DNA of 64,000 nucleotides from positions 26,918,888 to 26,982,887 of the forward strand of contig NC_044922.1 in NCBI RefSeq assembly GCF_003576645.1, read 5' to 3'. The notes under the pieces were generated by a model that was not told where the DNA came from, searched no databases, and was given only the letters and a program-made list of their open reading frames with translations. The position numbers were made by a program, and so were the translations under genes. This DNA is from Ipomoea triloba (taxonomy: Eukaryota > Streptophyta > Magnoliopsida > Solanales > Convolvulaceae). Of the stretch, positions 1-12,135 are shown piece by piece (position 1 is the first letter of the stretch; every line of letters begins with the position of its first letter).

Positions 1-339
1 TGAAAGGGGAATTTTTTTTCCGGCAAGAAATTGACGGAAAATATGCCAACTTTTTCCGGCGAAAAATTGGCGGAAAATCTGCCGGTTTTTGTTTTTCGGC
101 GCCGGAATGACCATTTTTGCAACAAAAACAATAGTCATGAACCAAAATTGCAAAGTTTGAAAGTCGTGGACAAATCCTGCAAGTGCCACTATAGTCGTAA
201 GACTAAATATGCAAAAAATTCTTTCCTTTCATTTAAAGTTTGAGCTTTTAGAAGAGAAAGTTTCTGCAATGAATATTTATTATAGGCCTGAAGGCACTTG
301 AGGGCCTAATGTCTAGCCCAATTGTCAAGAGTCCATATA
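1..339. other. AT-rich intergenic start of window
   Basis: I see no gene here. A short open frame at 31-243 has no recognisable domain and low-complexity composition. A repeated TTTTCCGGC / GGCGGAAAAT motif lies at 20-110 and could be the edge of a repeat. Confidence 0.5.
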
Positions 340-604
340 GGCAAATTATACCATGGATCAGGGTCTACCTTACATTGCAGACCTTGGTCTAAAAATAACA
401 TTCAAATTTTGTATTTGTAGACACATTCTGTACCTGCAAATTTGTAATTGACTATTTTTGTGCCTGTAACTATCATATTATGTGTCAGAAATTTTCAAGT
501 TATTTGTTTACATGTACAGAAACAGTTAACTGTAAGTACATAATGTGTTAACTAAAGGTACAACAATTGCAATATGAACTTTAGCTCATGGTATAACAAT
601 TGCC
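340..604. mobile_element. MULE-like TIR element (GGACC family), copy E1
   Basis: The left end reads GCAAATTATACCATGGATCA. The right end is its inverted, diverged partner (CTCATGGTATAACAATTGCC). There is no coding capacity. The same terminal sequence recurs at about 30055, 42509, 46225, 56169, 58502 and 59795, so this is a local high-copy family. Two other copies show likely 9-bp target duplications, which points to Mutator-like elements. The internal part carries repeated TGTACAGAAAC / ACATAATGTGTTAAC motifs. Confidence 0.6.
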
Positions 605-1526
605 ATATGTATATGTATGCTTATTTGTTATATTAATTATTTTTATATCTTAAGGAAATAATTTTTATTACATGAATATTAGAACTATATAAAATTAGAT
701 ATTTCTTTTGTGGTTTTTTTTTTTTAAATTCAAACATTTTATTTAATGGAAGGTTAGAAGTTTGACTCCTAGTAGGAGTTGGCTATTGGTCTTATTGGTT
801 TGAACTGATCACTTATTGCGGCTATTGGTCCTATTAGAAGTTTGAGTCCTAGTTTAATGCACATCATTTAATGGTGAAATAAAAATTAGGAGTTTGATTC
901 TTACCAAAACTCTATCGGTTAGGGTTAAACCGGTCACACTAGGTTTTCCTAGTGCGGTTTATCTCATTCATATAAGTGACTTTCTATAATACTAATTGTC
1001 AAGATCAAGAGTTTTAACACTATTTTAAAAGTTATAGCTAATAACAAAAGTGTAACTTTATTTTCTTACACTATGCCAAAAACTATAATTAATAACAAAT
1101 GCGTACTTGTATAATAGTAGCGTCAAATTTCGATTCCAGAACGTTGGAGTTGGCCTTCCAAACTTATTATTACACAACAATGGGGTGTTCAATTCTTATA
1201 TAAGACAAAAAAAATTGTATATATTATACAAATACATGATATATCAAGTGTTGTGCTTTCCTCGAAGACGAATTGTAATTAGCAAAGACATCATTACTCA
1301 AAACTCAATGATCCCATCTCTTGTGGTATATTAAACCAAAACGCATATACAAAAAATACATATCAAAGCTTATTGACTTATTGTGGTATGATAGCATTGA
1401 TAACATATACTACTAATAGGTTATACTGTATCAAAAAACGAGTTTTATGTAAAATTGAATCAAAGTTCTCTTGTTTCCTATTATTTGGTTAAACCCATTT
1501 AACCTAATAAAGCACAACAAGCAACG
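605..1526. other. Non-coding AT-rich DNA with repeat scraps
   Basis: No gene is supported. A motif of the type AAGTTTGACTCCTAGTAGG followed by a GGCTATTGGTC stretch occurs at about 760 and again, diverged, at 825-900, 31080 and 33525. It probably belongs to a dispersed repeat. CTATGCCAAAAACTATA at 1072 recurs at 8424 and 29449. The short open frame at 1107-1334 looks random. Confidence 0.45.
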
Positions 1527-1602
1527 TCCCCACTGGAGATCAAACCTATTATCTCTCACTTAGGAGGGCCACAGCTATACCACTTGACCACATGACCTGT
1601 GG
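1527..1602 (-). mobile_element. tRNA-derived SINE relic (head region)
   Basis: Read on the minus strand, this stretch has a tRNA-like promoter. TGGTCAAGTGGTATAGC resembles an RNA polymerase III A box, and GGTTTGATCTCC about 40 bases later resembles a B box. It does not fold as a complete tRNA and lacks a clean acceptor stem, so a SINE head is more likely than a tRNA gene. Its 3' body and target duplication were not resolved. Confidence 0.5.
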
Positions 1603-2540
1603 AATTAGGCCCATTTTAATTAGCTTTAAATTGAAATATTCGTCTGACAGAATACTAGATTGGCCTTCCAAGTCGCAGCCTGCAAATTATATCGTGGACC
1701 GAGTCCACTTTGCGAAATGGGTCTAGGTCCAAAACAACACATTTTGTTAAAATTTTAATATTTTTTTTTCTTTTACTCTAGGAACTCAAAGTTTAAGATT
1801 CTAAAAATTCAAAACTTAAAATATCAAGGTTAGTATTAAAGTCACAGCTTCTCTCAAATCACCTCCAAAAATGTTCTAAAGCTGAGAACTTTCCCCTACT
1901 CAAAACCATTGTCCTATTGCCTCCCTTCACTTTCTCCTCCTCCATCTCCGATTCTTCCTCATCTTCCTCCCCTTCTTCTCCTTCTGCAATTTCGTCTTGG
2001 GATTCTTGAGTGTTAGTTCTTCTCTGCCGGAGGATCTGAGGAGAAGGGGGCCGGAGATGGGTTTCCGGTTTTGGGTTGCCGTCGTTTTGGCCGGAGTTTG
2101 CCGGAGACGCGCGGTGGAGTAATTGCTTCCCATGGTTGATCTGTGCTCTTGAAGGTTTCAGAGGAAAAAGTGTCTGCAGATGAATATGTATAACCGGCCG
2201 GATCGGAGAAAGTGTGTATATGTATATATATGTTAATGTAATGTTTTGTCTGAGTATGATATGAGCTTAAATGTGCTTCTATACTTAGGGCATGCATGTT
2301 CAGGACACTTCGTGGTCTAAAAAAAAAAATGAGTAATGTTTTGTTATATTTTGGATACATTTAACATAGTTCAGGAATTTCCAAGGCAGCAATTGCTCAA
2401 GTATAAAATGGGTAACTTAAGAGCTTGGAGGATAACTTTTTTGCACACTTATACATTGTACTCGATCTTATCGAGTTTTCTAGAGAGAAATTGAAACTTA
2501 GCTATGTACATCCCGTGCTCAAGTGCCCGAGACCAACATA
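1603..2540. other. Intergenic; pyrimidine-rich then GC-richer patch
   Basis: A C/T-rich run at 1910-2000 leads into a GC-richer patch (2030-2120) with repeated TTTGCCGGAG / GGCCGGAG motifs. Open frames on the minus strand here (1927-2133 and 2013-2360) are low-complexity and overlap each other, so I do not call a gene. It could be a decayed untranslated leader of a retroelement or host gene. Confidence 0.35.
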
Positions 2541-2945
2541 TAAGGGCATTATTCATTCATGAGGTGTTTGAGACTCTATACTCGAGGGCACTTTGTGGTA
2601 GACCAATGCCGTGAAGTAGTCAAATAGTGAAGAACGATAGCTAATTAAGTGATTATGTTGTCCAAAGGATTTGGAGTTTGATGAGGTAGTAACGATGGGA
2701 TTGGTGATTGATTTTTGTAAAAGGCTCTTCATGTGTATTTGTAACGTAACAACACATATATAGTGAACTCGATCCTCTAGTATATATGGTATAAAAAACG
2801 CTCTCTGTATTACTCTATTAATCTATCTGCAAATCATCCACACACACGAACACTTGTGCGTTCAAAACCAACAAAGCTACGAAGCTTTTTCTTAAATTAT
2901 TGGTAAGTTTAAGACTTTTGATGAGCACACTTTTTATATGCTTTA
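2541..2945. repeat. Dispersed repeat, partner at 25586-25960
   Basis: From GAGACTCTATACTCGAGGGC (about 2569) onward the sequence matches 25590-25960 almost throughout. The match includes the CACTTTGTGGTAGACCA motif, TCTATCTGCAAATCATCCAC and the ending AAAGCTACGAAGCTTTTTCT. There is no coding content. The layout, a short-lived transcript-like region ending in an A/T tract, would fit an LTR fragment or a non-autonomous transposon. The class is undetermined. Confidence 0.55.
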
Positions 2946-3039
2946 GATTCAAAATTTTTACATAATAAGCTGGTGTATTCAATGTAAGATTTTACCTAAT
3001 TATATATATTAGAGCCTTAATTAAGTGGTGCAAGTTGAC

Positions 3040-5722
3040 TGGCTTATTAAGTGGTTTGGTTGGACTAAATAACGAGTAGTTGTTATTCAACCGGACTCTG
3101 TGCCTATATAAACCTGTATTAATGGGATACAGGATATGCATTATATAGCACATACAGTTCACAGTACTTATACTGCTCAGTAGACACCAATACACCATCT
3201 AGGTTCTGAGTCAAGTATGGCTAATGGTCTAAGTCAAGTATGACTAATGGTCTACCGTTCAAGAAGCATCACATCAACTGTGGCTAGAGATCAACACTGC
3301 TTTCGCTTCCGCTACTACGAGGTCAGGTTTCTGACTATTCTATATAGTTAGATTATTTATATCTAACATTTGGTATCAGAACCTTTATAATCTCTGCCTG
3401 GTTGATTGTTATGTAAAGTCAACATTAAAATCAACGTTAAGTTTTGCGTATACATTAAGTTTTGTATATGTTGATCTACCTAACTTCCAATTACAATTTT
3501 TAAGTCTTCAAAATATGCATACAGAATATGTCTATTTTGATATAATCAAGCAAACTGTTATGCATAATTTGGTATTTGTAATTGATTTTCATACGGTAAA
3601 ATAATTTTAGTTGATTTTGAACTACTAATCCAATTTCAGCATTAAGAATAGTTTTAATTTCGTTTTGGATCTTAAAATTATCTGTTCGAGGAGAGAATTG
3701 ACGGAGTTTAGATTTTCCGGCGATATCGGGTGACAACTAAGGGACGGCTACAGTCAACTAAAGAAAAAAAACGGTTGTTTCTGTTTTTTTCCCTCTCGTC
3801 GTTTTTCCCTTCCGATCGCCATCGTCACAACGCCTTTAGAGCCAAGCGTGACCTACAGAATTTCTGGCCTTTGGTTCGCCGTTTCTCTTTTGCCTGAGTT
3901 CGTCCGGCGACCATCGTTTTGGGCTTGCTTTAGTTGATCTATCATTATATTTAGACTTCTTCTAGCTTAATTGTTCAGTTTAATTCCTCCTTAATTCATT
4001 ATTAAATTATTATTCAACTTTAGGCAAATATTAAGTATTTAATTTGCTATTTGAATGTTAATTTAATATTAAGGTTATATTAAATTGTCTCAAGAATTGC
4101 AATTTATTTAAGAATATATGGGTTAGTAATACATTAATATGCAAATTCAATCATGCTATGTATATTTGTCAAATATTTATTTTATTGTTTCAATTATACA
4201 TTTATTAAAACATGCATGAAGGTTAAATTTAGCATATTATTAACTCATATAATATATCACTTAATTTTGGATCCTTAGATCAATTTAAGTCGTCATTATG
4301 GCTTATTAAGGCAGCTTGAATTGTTTGGTTTCTCAGTTAATTTGATCATATCTTAGTTCTATATTTGACTTGGGACTTTAAAATATATTTTGAACAAGGT
4401 ATTTGGGACCTATCTTTGGTCAATAAAGTAAAGATCTTATTTCCTCAAAAAAAAGTAAAGATCTTATCATTATTGATTGATATTTTAATAATTATAGCTC
4501 ATTTTGGATTTAAAACATGGTTATTAAGTTTTAATTATTACTATCTACCATATTTCGTTAATGATATTCATTGGTGGTAATAATATTTTAGATTTATTTC
4601 AGTACTAGACTGTTTTACATCCATGTTATAATCATAGGTTTAATTTGAGCAATTAAATGCTATAATTATTGTTTTGGTTAATAGTCATGGTTAATTATTA
4701 AGTGGTAAATTGAGATTAGTATTTGACATCCATTAATTACAGTTTTGCCTTTATTTTAGTTATTATTAATCGGCATTATTAATTATTGTTATCAAGTTTT
4801 GGATGCTAATCTCATTTATTACCTTTCATAATAATTATTGTTTCATAGTAATCCATCATATTTGGTACATTGGTAAGATTACCTATGCCACTTTATTTTA
4901 CATGACTGTTAATGTTGGTAATTAAGTCCTACCAATTAATCTTTACATACCATTGGACGCTGCATTGAGGTTACTGACATCAACAATGAAGATGGGGAGA
5001 ACTATGAAGTTTTTTTTTCTTCTTCTCTTGTGGATCGTCATCGTTGCTAGCGCAATGGGAAGATGTGGTTTGAATCATTAAGGTATGCCATTAATTATCC
5101 TTTATTGTTATTATTGGTAATTAATGCTACAATTACAGTTAACCGCTGATTTAAACTAGTCACACATATTTTATCTTTAGAAATATGAAAACATTAAGAA
5201 GGTACCATAATTTGGTTTTCATTGTTAAATGTTAATGGTGATTATAATGTTGCTTATTATCATTAAATATTTTAATTAATGATTCCATTAATATTAATAC
5301 GGTATTCAGTTATGACTCCAGAATTGCTTCCAATTAAGTTCATGTGACAATGTTCCAGTTAAGAAAATATTATGGATATTATCATTTTCTTGAAATTATG
5401 CTTGTTAAGTAATTAGGTTGAACTGAATAATTAGTAGTTGTTATTCAACGTACCAGACTCTGTGCCTATATAAACCTGGATTGATGGGATATAGGATTCA
5501 TTATGTAGCACATTCAGATACGGTACTCATACTGCTCAATAGACATCAATACACCATCTGGGATTCTGAGTCAAGTATGAGCCAAATATAGCTAACGGTC
5601 TACCGTTCAAGAGGCATCATACATCAATTGTGGCTGGAGATCAACACTGTTCCGCTTCTGCTACTACGAGGTCAGGTTTCTCGTAGAATATTCTGTATGG
5701 TTATAGATTATTTTATCTAACA
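3040..5722 (+). mobile_element. Non-autonomous LTR retrotransposon (LARD-like), no gag-pol
   Basis: Two direct repeats of about 325 bp bound this element: about 3040-3368 and about 5399-5722. They share TTGTTATTCAAC, CTCTGTGCCTATATAAACC and the ending TATCTAACA. Immediately after the left repeat comes TTGGTATCAGAACC, a typical initiator-Met-tRNA primer binding site. The 2-kb interior has no coding frame. Its AT-rich leader (about 3960-4230) matches the leader of the Copia element at about 50260-50520, including GCAAATATTAAG, TTTAATATTAAGGT and CATTAAATTG-type blocks. It therefore appears to be a coding-deleted relative of that family. The left boundary is uncertain. The right flank (CAAGATTGATG) is the same as unoccupied sequence near 26542. 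Confidence 0.65.
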
Positions 5723-7004
5723 CAAGATTGATGAGGAGGGGCCAAATATTTTGAGGGGGGAGGACACCAAAAATAAGTATTATTATACTTTCAAAATAAA
5801 TTGAAGATGGGACCAACTGCCAAGGCCCCCTGCACCATCCAGAGGCTCCGCCCCGGACTCCCAGAATCTTTAAAATAGCATTCATGGGCACATCCAACGA
5901 GCTGTACCTTTCGAGGAGACATTCAATTCATATATTATACACGTTTAACATGCAGTGCCCTAACTCTATATATGGCAACGACGACATTAATTAATCTGAA
6001 GTTAAAGTCGTTATTTTTAAGGAAACAGTGAGATTACTATGTAATTAAGTTATAAGAACAAGTTTTCAAAAAAAAAAAAAAAAGTTATAAGAACAATGTA
6101 AGGGTGTACGAAAGCAAAAGGACTACGACAGACTATAGATGACACACTGCAAAGTAACTGGATAGCGTGTTGGGGCAGCTATAAATATTGGTAATAATAA
6201 CATTTGTGTTTGGCAGATGTAGAATTTGGTTCCATTGTTAATATTATAACGTGCCATCCATTTATTCTTGATTAATGCCATTGTTATTATCCTAGCTAAA
6301 ACCTATAAGAATTTGATGCATGAGTTATGATGATCACTTGCCCAGGGTGGCAATGGGGAGAGGCGAGGGCGAGGAGTATACTCTCCGTCCTTGCAACCCC
6401 GCACCATCCCCATCCCGTTTCCGTCCCTGTCCTGGCGAGAAATTAGAAATATTCTCTACCTCAATCCCTGCTGAGAATTAGGCGGGGATAAGAATTCTCC
6501 ATTTCCGATCAATTTTTAGTCAAAATGTTAAATAATTGTAATTTTTTATAATTAAAAAAAAATAAAACATTAGTCCTACTTTCAAATGTTAAATATATAT
6601 ATCAAGGATCCCTGTCGCGGGCGGGGCAAATAATTGCCATCCTTACTTGTCCCAACTAGTTCATGATGACACATTCACGACATGGCAATTCAAATTTGTG
6701 CTCAAGTAAGATGCACATATTTTCTTTGCACATCATGCTTTCAATAGGGCCACTACGCTAAAAGTGGTCATGAGCAGAATTCACATCCCCCTCCTTGCAC
6801 AACATATATATACTTTTAGTGGGGCTACGCACTATGCTAAATGTGGTCAAATTTTGATAGTGGAATGCACATCTCCCTCTTTTCACAACATTCTTTGAAT
6901 AGGACCGGCAACTACGCTAAAAGTGGTCACGAGTGGAATGCACATCCGATCCTCCTCCTTGCACATCATGCTTTCAGTGGGATCATTACGCTAAAAGTTG
7001 TCAC
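5723..7004. repeat. Duplicated repeat mosaic, block a (partner 26540-28245)
   Basis: This block starts at AAGATTGATGAGG. It includes AATCTTTAAAATAGCATTCATGGGC-type sequence, repeated near 5865, 9771, 26650 and 32405, and a G-rich CGAGGAGTATACTC patch (6368, again 27138). It also has several modules of the type CACTACGCTAAAAGTGGTCA followed by TTGCACATCATGCTTTCA. I see no gene. Open frames here are shadows in repeats. Confidence 0.6.
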
Positions 7005-8240
7005 TGTTAGGACTCATTGTATTATAGGCAAATTAGAATTCTTTCTCTCTCTCCATGTATTATTGAGAATATATCATTTACCATTATTGTTATCTTGACT
7101 GTACTTTTTGAATCTTTATAAATACATATTTTGTTGTACTTTAAATACAATAGATTGACCAATTCAATAATCAAGTCATTCGCAAAAGTATTGTTCTTAT
7201 CTGGTATCAGTAGACCAAACGATTCAAGGCTACAAACTCTACCAAAAAAAACCACTGCCTTCGCCATCCACCGGCGACACCACCTCCTCTTCTCACACCA
7301 TCCCTGATATTGCTTATACAACCATAGCCCCAATAAATACCCTACAAACGATTTGCTTTATCTCTATTAAACTTACTTCCTCAAACTATCAGTCCTGGAA
7401 GACTCAACTTGTACCATTTCTTTGTGGTCAAAATCTCAATGAATACATACATTGATGGCACGTTCTTCATTTATTAAGGCTCCAGATGAGTGTATCGTTG
7501 TAGCCGAAAATTTGGTCAATTAGGATTCTTTTATTTTATCTATGCTCATCTCGTCTCTGTCATATGAAGTTTTGTATGTTGCAATGGGACATGCCATGTC
7601 CTAAGCCCTATGAAAAACTATTGAAGTCGCCTTCGGGTCTTCTTCTCCGGCACGATATCTGAGTCTCCATAGTTAGCTGCAGTCTTTGTGCTAGGGGATT
7701 CCACTATAAGTGAGTATCTTGGCAAAATCAAAGTTTTAATTAGACTTCTTACAGAAGCGGATTGACTAATTAATTTGGACAAACAAAATCTCTATCTATT
7801 TAAAGGGATCTGCCCTAAGTATTGCGCGATGATCTCTTCATTGACCACTAAAGAACCAGTTACAATTGATCAACACAATGACTTGCAATTTTGTTCACGA
7901 CAAAGTAGCTTACAAATAAACTTCATATCTACGAAAAGACCAACTAGCAAGCATCTTCATCAAGCCACTAACCACAACAAGGTTAAATGATTTAAGGGAA
8001 AAGTTTAATGTTCTCTTTAGAGAACCTTAAACTTGAGGTGGCGTATTAAGACTCTTTATTTTAGGCACACTATAATTCCTCTCCCGCCCCTTGTATTATT
8101 GAGAATATACCATTTATCATTCCTATCATGATTAGGACTCTTTGTATCCTTATAAATACATATCTTTCTGTACTTTAAACACAATGGAACACAATGGATT
8201 AATCAATAATAAGATCATTCCCAGAACTATTGTGCTCATC
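7005..8240 (+). mobile_element. Short Copia-type element (TRIM/relic) with gag fragment
   Basis: The left LTR-like repeat (about 7005-7200) starts TGTTAGGACTC. It is followed by TGGTATCAGTAGACC, a primer-binding-site-like sequence. The right repeat is about 8042-8240 and follows CTTGAGGTGG, which resembles a polypurine tract. The interior around 7330-7470 encodes a Copia gag start with the segment KLTSSNYQSWKTQL, which then hits a stop codon. The remaining interior is too short for pol. A related copy lies at 28246-29265. The element is dead. Confidence 0.6.
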
Positions 8241-9320
8241 GTCGTGAGTGCTACCCGTGCTAAAGTAGTGGTCACGTTTCGATAGTAGAATGCACATCCT
8301 CCACCTTGCACAATTTGATTTTAGTGGGACCACTATTTAAAGTGGCCATGTTTCGGTGGTAGGACGCACAACATGTTTTCAATGGGATTCGAACCTGAGA
8401 GATGCTAATTTTCGCTTACTACTATGCCAAAAACTATAGCTAGTAGCAAATGCGTGCACAATACAACTTTATTTCTTTATATTCGTTTAGCAATTAGTGT
8501 CATGTTTCAATAATAGGATACTATACCAAACTCGATCTTCAAGCATCAATCCAACAATCACTAAACTAAATCAAGGCCCTCAAAACTTAAAATGTTGGGA
8601 AAATCTCAACAACTAAATCATATCTTGTACAAATCTCAACCATAATATTTCTAACACGTCCACCCAAGTTAAAGCGTATGGATGAGACAAGCTTGCAAAT
8701 AGATGTAATATGTATCCAATTATCCTCAATTAGCAGCAAACAAAATATCTGAACTCTCGAGAAATTAATACGGCATGTCAAAACAACCATGGTAATGTCA
8801 AAATAAAAACCCTTGGAAAATAGTAAGGCACCAAAAGCACACACAATGCTAAGATCACAAAGTCTGTTCATCCAATACATACTCTCAGAAGCTTAGATTA
8901 TAATTACGGATTTCTTTCGTTATTATTTTACTAACATGCACAATTAACTATGGCAAGCATAATTAAAACTGGTCCTCACCACAGTACATACGTAGTACGT
9001 ATCATTTACCACTGCAAAATTTTTCAGTCATGCATGCATGCACGTTTCAGTGGCAGTTAGTTTTTAATTTGGAGTTAATTCTTTTGATTAATGGGTTATA
9101 TTTTTAATTAATGGATCAAATCTTAGACCACATTAATAAAAAAATTCGACCCATCTCACGAATTAATACCCGTGAGACGGTTTCGCACAAGTTTTTGCTG
9201 AAAATAATAAGGCACCAAAAACAAAGACCTTTTAGTTTAGAAAGACAGTGGCACACCATAATATATATCGGCCATCAAAAACCCTACACTGAAACACAAT
9301 ATATTGAGAAGAAAAATTAA
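8241..9320. repeat. Repeat mosaic downstream of the short Copia element (partner 29266-29975)
   Basis: The sequence matches 29266-29975 over long stretches, for example AAATCAAGGCCCTCAAAACT, AATACGGCAT and CACTGAAACACAATATATTG. An inserted part at about 8930-9060 (AATTAAAACTGGTCCTCACC to TGCATGCATGCACG) recurs at 31190-31280 and 33745-33845. The open frame 8587-8880 (minus) and its partner 29618-29953 have no recognisable domain, and I treat them as non-coding. Confidence 0.5.
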
Positions 9321-10930
9321 TTAAGTAGTATCATAGGACATAAATAAGAATCAATCTCAACTTGATATCGGTAAAAATTCGTCCGGTATGATCATATTAT
9401 AAAAAAAAATGCGATGATATTTTTGCAATTATCATCAACTTTCCTATGCAAACTTGAACATTTAAATATGCAATCTTTAACAACTAAATATGTAAACATG
9501 GTAAAGTTTCAAAAAAAATCAACAAAAAAAATATAAATTTTAAATATAAACTCTAAATTCTAGAACTTAAGTAGTAAAAAGTGAACCACTAAATATGCAA
9601 ACCTAAAAAAGTATGAAAATTGCATATTTCTTGAGATATAAATAATGCACCTATTCTACCATATTTGTCAGTTTGGTTTCCCGAAACAAATTAAACACAC
9701 GCGATTTGATAAATTGATATATCTATCTATATAATAACAGAAGAGTCCAAATAGTAAAATAGCAACTCCGAATCTTTAAAATAGCATTCATGGGCACATC
9801 CAACCGAGCTGCACCTTTTAAGGGCACATTCAATTTATATATGTAATACACATTTAACATGCAGTGTCCTAACTATATATATATATATGGCAACAACAAC
9901 ATTAATTAATCTGAAGTTTTTTTTTTTTTTTTTTATATATAACAACAATAATTCATTTATCATAAATAAGAATGTTTACAACAACATCATTACAATCTGG
10001 CATAAAACAACTTTCCTAGCTAAGCTATAAAACTATATATATGGCAACGACAACATTAATTAATCTGAAGTTTTTTTTACAACAACAATAATTCATTGAT
10101 CATAAATAGGAACATAATATCACTACAATCTGACATAGAAACAACTTTTCTAGCTAAGCTATAGAAAACTTGAATCGCAGACTGTATTACAAATTGGAAG
10201 TTAAGATTTTGTAGGGATTTAATGCTTCTTTTGAGTCAACAGTGATATGGCTAAACATAAATAATACTAGTTGGAAAGTCTTGTACACTATTTGAGTCTT
10301 CATCTCCTTGGTTGACAATATTCCCGGAAATTTAGCTGGTTTATCAGAGGTTGCCTACCGAACGGGCTGGTAGTTATTTTTATTAAGGAAACAGTGAGAT
10401 TACTATGTAACTAAGTTAGAACGATTTAAGGATGTACGAAAACGACAGACGATGACGATGACACACTGCAAAGTATATGTGGAGCGTATTGGGGCAGCTA
10501 TAAATATTGGTAATTGGTAATAATAATATTTGTGTTTGGCAGATGAGGAATTTGCTTCCATTGTTAATATTATACGTGGCTACGTGCCATTCATTTATTC
10601 TTAATTAATGCCATTGTTATTATTAATTTATTATCATACCACTGCGACATTTTTCAGTCATGCATGCATGTTACCGTGGCAGATATATATATATATATAT
10701 AGTAGTATAGTACACAAGATTTCAAGTCTACAGGCTAATTCCCCATTGCTATATATATTTCCTAATCACTTTGGCGGTTCCAAATTCTCAATTGGCAATT
10801 AATTTTAATTTCTTTTTTATTCTGGTCAGGCAGCAATTAATGTTAATTAAGAATGGCAATTCCCAAGACCTAATTTCCAAATATATTATTACCATGGTTA
10901 ATTGATTGTCTACACAGTACACAATTCGTC
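9321..10930. repeat. Repeat mosaic, block b (partner 31860-32890)
   Basis: The pair runs from AATCAATCTCAAC (about 9348 and 31859) through AATATGCAATCTTTAACAAC to the AGCATTCATGGGCACATCC block and GTTGGGGCAGCTATAAATATTGG. A further internal duplication is visible: ATATATGGCAACRACAACATTAATTAATC occurs at about 9883 and 10038. There is no gene. An (AT)n run is at 10683-10700. Confidence 0.5.
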
Positions 10931-11920
10931 AATTCCCAATCTCAATTTCTCAGCAGCAGTGCGCAAACCACAAACAACATTTTGCTCAACTAATTCTTCA
11001 ATTCTTGTATAGAATTCGTCCATGAGTGCTGGTCATGTTCACTTTTCGTCCGTGAGTTATACTAAAATTGTAAATTTCATCCCTAATATTTTATTAATAA
11101 AGAGAAAAAAAGTGCAACATCAATTATAACTTAGGAACGAAAAATGCGTATGGCCAACACTTGGGGACGAATTCTACAAATTAATTTGATAGTAGGACCA
11201 AGTTATTAAACGGCCGGTGGCTGTTTTTTAATTTTATTTTTAATTTTCTATTTATAATAAATAATATTTTTAATAGATATTCTTGTGAAAGATGGTCCTA
11301 AAAAAGATTTATCAATAAATAAAAGTTCTAAAGATAAATTCTTTAAAAGATTTTCGTTAGTATTTTATACAAGATATTTGTCAATGTGCACAGACACACA
11401 ACGCATGTCAATTCTTAAATGAAATAGAAAAGCTAGGGTTGGAAAGGTACAATATTCTTAAATGCGCTGTGCGCCTGAGCACAAAAAGAAATAGAAAATA
11501 ATATGTTTAAATGATGAATGATAATCAATTAATGTTACTTTGATGAACCTGTAATATTGTTTTAATGGACATGTGCCCATGTTTGATCTAACAAAAGATT
11601 TAAATAACATGATATTAGATTTGGCTCTTTGAGTGATCGCCCAACACTTTCAATCGAACTGTCGCACATGTCTTAATGAACAAAAAATAAAAGTTGTAAA
11701 GAAACCAACCAGTTTTAGACTTTATTTTGCATTAAGGTTGGAAAGGTACAATAGGAAAATGATATATGTACTCCAAGGGAGTAAAACTCCCGCCATTTTA
11801 TTGGAGGAAGATGAAAAGATAGTAATAAAAACTGTGACCCACATTTTTTGAATGAATCAAGGGTTGACATGTAAACAGGGAGTATAAAATGGAGTAGAAT
11901 GTGAGAGTATGTGCAGTATT
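10931..11920. other. AT-rich intergenic; partner of 34920-35190
   Basis: No gene is seen. The stretch from AAAAAGAAATAGAAAATAAT (11483) to about 11740 is repeated at 34925-35190, including TGATGAACCTGTAATATTG. The open frame 11633-11851 lies across this repeat and is not conserved in the partner. Confidence 0.45.
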
Positions 11921-11924
11921 ACTC

Positions 11925-12135
11925 GGTACAATATTAGCCGTAGATTAGTAAATAATTCGCTGTAAATATAATACTGTACATTTTTGGAAAGGTACAATAT
12001 TAGCTGTAGTACATAATTCGCTGTAAATATAATACTGCACATTTTAGGAGAGGTACAATATTAGCTGTAGTACATAATTCGCTCTAAATATAATACTGTA
12101 CATTTTTGGAAAGGTACACTATTTAGTTGTAGTAC
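11925..12135. repeat. 61-bp tandem repeat
   Basis: Units start at GGTACAATATTAG near 11925, 11991 and 12052, and at GGTACACTATTTAG near 12113. Spacing is 66, 61 and 61 bp. Each unit carries GTAGTACATAATTCGCT and AATATAATACTG. A related array with about three units lies at 35210-35415, upstream of MYB copy 2. Confidence 0.75.

Noticed and set aside
1527..1602. tRNA gene on the minus strand
   Set aside because: A- and B-box-like sequences are present, but arm pairing and a clean acceptor stem are not. A SINE head fits better.
1927..2360. Overlapping minus-strand frames as small genes
   Set aside because: Low-complexity, mutually overlapping, no domain, no sign of conservation in the window.
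8587..8880. 97-residue minus frame, with a partner at 29618-29953
   Set aside because: The frame is shared only because the DNA is a duplicated repeat. The two copies differ by indels and no domain is recognisable.
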